Assembly (NCBI RefSeq): GCF_040675535.1
Contig: NZ_JBFAPC010000077.1
Location: 1 to 26,624, forward strand
Length of the DNA stretch: 26,624 nt
Origin: Patulibacter sp040675535
GTDB taxonomy: Bacteria > Actinomycetota > Thermoleophilia > Solirubrobacterales > Solirubrobacteraceae
Direction: 5' to 3'
A program made the position numbers and the translations under genes. Shown piece after piece: positions 22,924 to 26,624 of the stretch. Below the pieces are notes generated by a model. It was not told the origin of the DNA. It saw only the letters and a list, made by a program, of their open reading frames with translations, and made no database searches. The stretch's first letter is position 1, and each line of letters opens with the position of its first letter.

Positions 22924-23790
22924 CTACAGCGGGACGTGCGTCGTCAGGACCTCGGCGCCGTCCTCGGTCACGAGGATCGTGTGCTCCTCCTGCGCGCTGC
23001 GGGAGCCGTCGACCGTGACGGCGGTCCAGCCGTCGGCCTCCCAGACCCGCGCGTCGGGGCTGCCGAGGGTGAGCATCGGCTCGATCGTCAGCGTCTGGCC
23101 GGGGAAGAACCGCTCGGTGCCGCGGCGGTCGTAGTTGTGCTGGATGTGCAGGCCGTCGTGGAAGTCCGGGCCGATGCCGTGGCCGCCGAACTGGTGGACG
23201 ATCCCGAAGCGCCCCCGCACGAGCTTCTCGATCGCCTTGCCGATGTCCCGCACCTGGCCGCCGGGCTTGACGGCCGCGATCCCGGCGTCGACGGCGCGGC
23301 GGGTGGCCTCCATGAGGTCCTTGGAGTGCTGGTCGACCGCGCCGACGGCGAACGTCTGGTTGAGGTCCCCGTGGACGCCGCCGTAGTACGCGGTGACGTC
23401 GATCGTGACGATGTCGCCCTCGAAGAGCGTCGTCTCGAGGTCCGGGATCCCGTGGCAGATGACCTCGTTGATCGAGATGCACGAGGACTTCGGGTAGCCC
23501 CGGTAGTTCAGCGTCGACGGGTAGGCGCCGCGGGAGACCATCGCCTCGTGGGCGGCGGCGTCGATCTCGTCGGTCGTGACCCCGGGGGCGACCTTGGCGG
23601 CCGCGGCGGCCAGCGCCTCGGACGCGATGTCGGACGCGACGCGCATGTTCGCGAGCTCCTCCGCGGTGCGGGCGCGCGGCGGATGGGTCGGGCCGGGCTC
23701 GCCGAGCAGGGCGTAGACGGGGCGCGGGATCTCGCGCGGGACCTTGCGGCGGGGGGAGAGCGGGCCGGGGCGGAGGGGCGGGCGCGACAT
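22924..23790 (-). CDS. map: Type I methionine aminopeptidase
   Basis: Removes the initiator Met from new proteins in the cytoplasm. The 288-residue product starts at ATG 23790, favoured over 23907 by the MSRPPLRPG start and the -10-like TACCCT 8 nt upstream. A Pro-rich N-terminal extension of about 40 residues is typical of actinobacterial MetAP type 1c. The catalytic domain has H113 (CHGIPD) and all five metal ligands: D131 (TIDVTAYY), D142 (HGDLNQTF), H204 (GGHGIG), E237 (TIEPML) and E269 (EEHTILVT). No secY or adk gene is adjacent, so this is a stand-alone copy and may not be the only map gene. Confidence 0.95.
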   Translation of the reverse strand: MSRPPLRPGPLSPRRKVPREIPRPVYALLGEPGPTHPPRARTAEELANMRVASDIASEALAAAAAKVAPGVTTDEIDAAAHEAMVSRGAYPSTLNYRGYPKSSCISINEVICHGIPDLETTLFEGDIVTIDVTAYYGGVHGDLNQTFAVGAVDQHSKDLMEATRRAVDAGIAAVKPGGQVRDIGKAIEKLVRGRFGIVHQFGGHGIGPDFHDGLHIQHNYDRRGTERFFPGQTLTIEPMLTLGSPDARVWEADGWTAVTVDGSRSAQEEHTILVTEDGAEVLTTHVPL

Positions 23791-23798
23791 CACCGGGA

Positions 23799-23804
23799 AG
23801 GGTA
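23799..23804 (-). promoter_or_regulatory. -10-like element of map
   Basis: Minus-strand TACCCT ends 8 nt before ATG 23790. There is no ribosome site, consistent with a leaderless mRNA. Confidence 0.4.
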
Positions 23805-23928
23805 CGCGGCGACCGAGGCCGGCCCCTCCCGGGTGCGCGTGCGGCGTCCCGGCGGACGCCACGGGGCGGCCGGCCCCGCCGACGCCCGCCCTCTGCCTGA
23901 TGCGCACAGAACCGAGTGAACCGGCTGT

Positions 23929-23934
23929 TACTCT
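23929..23934 (+). promoter_or_regulatory. Possible -10 element upstream of purF
   Basis: TACTCT is a plausible -10, predicting a leader of about 45 nt. A second candidate, TACTCC (23967-23972), would give a leader of a few nt before ATG 23985. Neither has a convincing -35, and no strong ribosome site precedes the ATG. Confidence 0.3.
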
Positions 23935-23984
23935 CGCAAGAGGTGTCGCGGTGAAATCCCGCTTCCTACTCCCGGCGCCGGCGC

Positions 23985-25427
23985 ATGGTTTCCACTACCG
24001 ATCACCGTGAAGGCCCCCGCGACGAGTGTGGGGTGTTCGGCGTCTACGCCCCCGGGCGCGACGTCTCGAAGTTCGCCTACTACGGGCTGTACGCGCTACA
24101 GCACCGAGGCCAGGAGTCGGCCGGCATCGCGGCCGCCGACCTGGGCGGCTACATCATCACCCAGCGCGCGCTGGGGCTGGTGTCGCAGGTCTTCAACGAG
24201 CACGACCTCCGCGCGCTGACGGGCGACATCGCCGTCGGCCACACCCGCTACTCGACGACCGGCGGCAACGACTGGGAGAACTCCCAGCCGGTGCACCGCA
24301 ACGACCTGCGCGAGCTCGCGCTGGCCCACAACGGCAACCTCGTCAACGCGGTCGAGCTGCACGCCGAGCTCGCCGCCCGCGGCGTCACGTTCCGGGCGAC
24401 GACCGACTCCGAGATCATGGCGGCGCTGCTCGCCAACACCCCGGCGGACTCGCTCGCCGACGCGATCGTCGAGGTCATGCCACGCCTGAAGGGCGCGTAC
24501 TCGACGGTCGTCATGGACCGCGACCGCGTCCACGCCTTCCGCGACCCGCAGGGCATCCGCCCGCTCGTCCTCGGTCAGCTCGAGGACGACGCCTGGGTCG
24601 CCGCGTCGGAGACGTGCGCGCTCGACATCATCGGCGCGACGTACGTCCGCGACGTCGAGCCGGGCGAGCTCGTGATCCTCGACGAGCGCGGCATCACGTC
24701 GATCATGGTCCAGCCGGGCCAGCGCGAGTCGTTCTGCCTCTTCGAGTACATCTACTTCGCCCGCCCCGACTCGCGCATGAAGGGCAACCTGCTGCAGAGC
24801 AGCCGCGGGCGGATGGGCGAGATCCTCGCCCGCGAGTCCCCGGTGCTCGGCGCCGACCTCGTCGTCCCGGTGCCGGACTCCGGCATCCCCGCCGCGCGCG
24901 GCTTCTCGCGCGCCACCGGGATCCCGATGGAGGACGGGTTCGTCAAGAACCGCTACGTCCAGCGCACGTTCATCCAGCCCGGCAACGAGCTGCGCCAGCA
25001 GGGCCTGCGGCTGAAGTTCAACCCGCTGCCCGAGGTCGTCGGCGGCAAGAGCCTCGTCGTCGTGGACGACTCGATCGTCCGCGGCAACACGACGCGCCAG
25101 CTCGTGAAGATGCTCAAGGACGCCGGCGCGCGCGAGGTCCACTTCCGGATCACCGCGCCGCCGATCCGCAACCCCTGTCACTACGGCGTCGACATGTCGG
25201 CGCGCGAGGAGATGGTGGCCCACGAGCGCACCGTCGAGGAGATCCGCGAGCACATCGGCTGCGACTCGCTGGCGTACCTGTCGCTCGACGGCGTCTACGA
25301 GGCGGTCCGCGGCGAGCGCTCCGGCCACTGCGACGCCTGCTTCACGGGGCAGTACCCGCTCGCGGGCACCGAGGATCACCTCGGCAAGTTCGCGCTCGAG
25401 AACCAGCTGCCGATGGTCGCCCGGTAG
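23985..25427 (+). CDS. purF: Amidophosphoribosyltransferase PurF
   Basis: Catalyses the first committed step of purine synthesis: PRPP plus glutamine gives phosphoribosylamine. The 480-residue protein has a 14-residue propeptide before nucleophile C15 (DECGVFGV). The glutaminase domain includes HTRYSTTG (86-93), and the PRPP loop VVVDDSIVRGNTT is at 358-370. C251, C398, C449 and C452 match the [4Fe-4S] ligands of the Bacillus subtilis-type enzyme, which is made as a proenzyme and is oxygen-labile. It is followed by a terminator hairpin and the convergent htaA frame. The purL and purM genes that often flank purF are not in the window. Confidence 0.97.
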   Translation: MVSTTDHREGPRDECGVFGVYAPGRDVSKFAYYGLYALQHRGQESAGIAAADLGGYIITQRALGLVSQVFNEHDLRALTGDIAVGHTRYSTTGGNDWENSQPVHRNDLRELALAHNGNLVNAVELHAELAARGVTFRATTDSEIMAALLANTPADSLADAIVEVMPRLKGAYSTVVMDRDRVHAFRDPQGIRPLVLGQLEDDAWVAASETCALDIIGATYVRDVEPGELVILDERGITSIMVQPGQRESFCLFEYIYFARPDSRMKGNLLQSSRGRMGEILARESPVLGADLVVPVPDSGIPAARGFSRATGIPMEDGFVKNRYVQRTFIQPGNELRQQGLRLKFNPLPEVVGGKSLVVVDDSIVRGNTTRQLVKMLKDAGAREVHFRITAPPIRNPCHYGVDMSAREEMVAHERTVEEIREHIGCDSLAYLSLDGVYEAVRGERSGHCDACFTGQYPLAGTEDHLGKFALENQLPMVAR

Positions 25428-25433
25428 GACCCG

Positions 25434-25452
25434 GGGGCGCCGTCGGCGCCCC
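25434..25452 (+). terminator. purF terminator hairpin
   Basis: A perfect 8-bp stem GGGGCGCC (25434-25441) / GGCGCCCC (25445-25452) with loop GTC is followed by TTGC. It lies 7 nt after the purF stop and 10 nt from the end of the convergent htaA frame, so it may serve both. Confidence 0.65.
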
Positions 25453-25462
25453 TTGCGGGCCC

Positions 25463-26269
25463 TCAGGGCCGCGTGACGATCAGGCTGACCGGGTCCAGCG
25501 CGTCGCCGGCGGGGTAGAAGCCGGCGAACGCGTCGGCGCCGGTGGCGGTGAGCTTCGCGGGGACGTTCGACCAGCTGAGCGTGCCGCCGGCGCCGACGCC
25601 GGCGGGGATCGTGCTCGTCGCGGGACCGAGGTCGGCGAACGCGACGTTCGGGTAGTCCACGATCCTGCCGTCGGACAGCTGCTTGCTGGAGACGTCGGCG
25701 TAGAGGGTGCCCGAGGTCGAGGCGGCCGGGACGACGACGCGCGGGTTGCGCACCCACAGCCGCAGGGCCGCGGCCTCGCCGACGCCGTACTTCTCGAAGG
25801 AGACACTGCCGTGGAACGCCGCGGTCAGCGCGCCCGTGCCGGCGTCGTAGGTGACGGTCGGGGTCTTCCAGCGGAAGAGGCCGGCGGGCGTCTGGCGCGC
25901 GCCGTCGGAGGGCAGGATCGAGCCGCCGGAGAGCACGTAGTTGCGGAACGACGCGCGGACGCCCCACTCGATGGCGTCGGCCAGCGGCGCGGTGTCGACC
26001 GGCGGCGCGCCCGGGCTCGGGACGACCGGGGCGGTCGGCGTGGTCGGGCTCGTCGGGGTGCCGGGCATCGTGCCCGTCCCGGTGCCGGTCCCCGGGACCG
26101 TCGAGCCGGGGCCGCCGGGCACCGCGAGCCGGACGCTGAGGGTCGAGCTGGCGAAGACGCCGGCCTTCAAGCCCTTGACGCCGAGCCGGCCGCGCAGCGT
26201 CTTCGCCGCGGCGGCGGTCAGGCGCCAGGAGACCTTCTTCCTCGTGGCGGTCCGCCTGGCGACGTTCAC
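25463..26269 (-). CDS. HtaA-domain protein, 5' end unresolved
   Basis: The frame encodes an HtaA domain (heme-binding/transport family of actinobacteria): AIEWGVRASFRNYVLSGG, then FHGSVSFEKYG, LRLWVRNPRV and LYADVSSK, after a Thr/Pro/Gly linker. The only usable start is GTG 26269, which falls inside a conserved-looking beta-rich segment and gives no signal peptide. Coding character continues upstream to about 26550 (FPTVRAGGDVDALG, LRVRLGTGSRVVGRI), yet no ATG, GTG or TTG occurs in this phase from 26269 to the window edge. The upstream part resembles the region that follows an HtaA domain, so an N-terminal domain may have been lost where the aldolase gene begins. It is probably a 5'-truncated remnant, or the result of a frameshift. 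Confidence 0.6.
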   Translation of the reverse strand: MNVARRTATRKKVSWRLTAAAAKTLRGRLGVKGLKAGVFASSTLSVRLAVPGGPGSTVPGTGTGTGTMPGTPTSPTTPTAPVVPSPGAPPVDTAPLADAIEWGVRASFRNYVLSGGSILPSDGARQTPAGLFRWKTPTVTYDAGTGALTAAFHGSVSFEKYGVGEAAALRLWVRNPRVVVPAASTSGTLYADVSSKQLSDGRIVDYPNVAFADLGPATSTIPAGVGAGGTLSWSNVPAKLTATGADAFAGFYPAGDALDPVSLIVTRP

Positions 26270-26566
26270 CGTCAGCGACCGCGCCTTCAGGGTGAAGAGC
26301 GTGCGGACCGCGCCGCCGTCGATCCGGCCGACGACGCGCGAGCCGGTGCCCAGCCGGACCCGCAGAGCCGTCAGGCGGGCCCGGCGGCTGCCGCGCTGCA
26401 GCAGCAGGCCGTCGGTCGCGTCGTGCTCCAGGAGCGTCGCGGGGCCGACCAGGCCCGTGCGGACGGGCAGGGAGACCGTCGTCCGCGTGGCCTTCGCCGC
26501 GCCGAGCGCGTCGACGTCCCCGCCCGCCCGGACCGTCGGGAACCCAAAGCAACGAGAAGGACCACC

Positions 26567-26624
26567 ATGGCTGTTCAGACCGCATCGACGATCGACCGCG
26601 TCACGGAGCTGCTCGGCGACGACG
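26567..26624 (+). CDS. Start of probable class I fructose-bisphosphate aldolase (partial)
   Basis: ATG 26567 is preceded by GAGAAGG (26554-26560) at good spacing. The 19 visible residues, MAVQTASTIDRVTELLGDD, resemble the N-terminus of archaeal/actinobacterial-type class I fructose-bisphosphate aldolases, which begin with an I-x-x-LLGD-E/D segment. The catalytic lysine lies outside the window, so the name rests on a short stretch. The start codon lies antisense to the upstream extension of the htaA frame. Confidence 0.5.
   Translation, partial: MAVQTASTIDRVTELLGDD

Noticed and set aside
24096..26585. 829-residue minus-strand frame antisense to purF and overlapping htaA
   Set aside because: It is an Arg/Val/Asp-rich shadow of purF, and its upper part is out of phase with the HtaA domain.
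1..26624. CRISPR array, tRNA/rRNA genes, insertion sequence or phage genes
   Set aside because: No regularly spaced repeats with unique spacers, no clover-leaf or rRNA sequence, and no transposase, integrase or phage protein was seen in any frame.

Overview
The window is very GC-rich (about three quarters G+C by eye), with GTG starts, ATGA/GTGA gene overlaps and many secreted or lipid-anchored proteins. The gene content (UrtABCDE, UreABC, a [4Fe-4S]-type PurF, actinobacterial-type MetAP, HtaA-domain and BNR_4-type proteins) suggests a Gram-positive actinomycete. Class Thermoleophilia (Solirubrobacterales/Patulibacter-like) is my best guess; this is inference, since no phylogenetic marker was compared.

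Layout. 106-1371 (+): lipoprotein of glycoside hydrolase family 3. 1838-6963 (+): complete urea ABC importer urtABCDE, with a structured leader before urtA and a 13-bp perfect hairpin between urtA and urtB. 7042-10012 (-): a GT-C membrane glycosyltransferase and a secreted GH10 xylanase-like enzyme, visibly less GC-rich than their surroundings. 10528-12045 (+): secreted BNR_4-like beta-propeller. 12105-14169 (+): MarR regulator, luciferase-like flavin oxidoreductase and SnoaL-like protein, with stacked palindromes over the oxidoreductase promoter. 14147-15550 (-): membrane protein of unknown function. 15666-18491 (-): urease ureA, an unrecognised small ORF, ureB and ureC. 18614-19696 (+): nickel permease divergent from ureA. 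19751-20074: four 81-bp tandem repeats. 20100-20753 (-): small secreted acidic protein. 20945-21301: three short GC-rich tandem arrays. 21392-22627 (-): secreted trypsin-like protease. 22924-23790 (-): methionine aminopeptidase. 23985-25427 (+): purF. 25463 to about 26550 (-): HtaA-domain reading frame with no usable upstream start. 26567 to the end (+): start of a probable class I fructose-bisphosphate aldolase.

The strongest functional theme is urea nitrogen: high-affinity urea import (UrtABCDE), hydrolysis (UreABC) and nickel supply for the urease centre (NixA/HoxN-type permease) lie within about 18 kb. The urease maturation genes (ureDEFG) are not in the window.

A second theme is gene expression style. 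At eight transcription-unit starts a TANNNT -10-like hexamer lies only 5-9 nt before the first start codon, which suggests widespread leaderless transcription. I found no tRNA, rRNA, CRISPR array, insertion sequence or phage gene, and nothing that clearly amounts to a new defence or mobile system. The best leads are the small ORF inside the urease operon, the alternative-pairing leader before urtA, the marR-oxidoreductase control region with an 8-codon leader ORF, and the start-less htaA frame.
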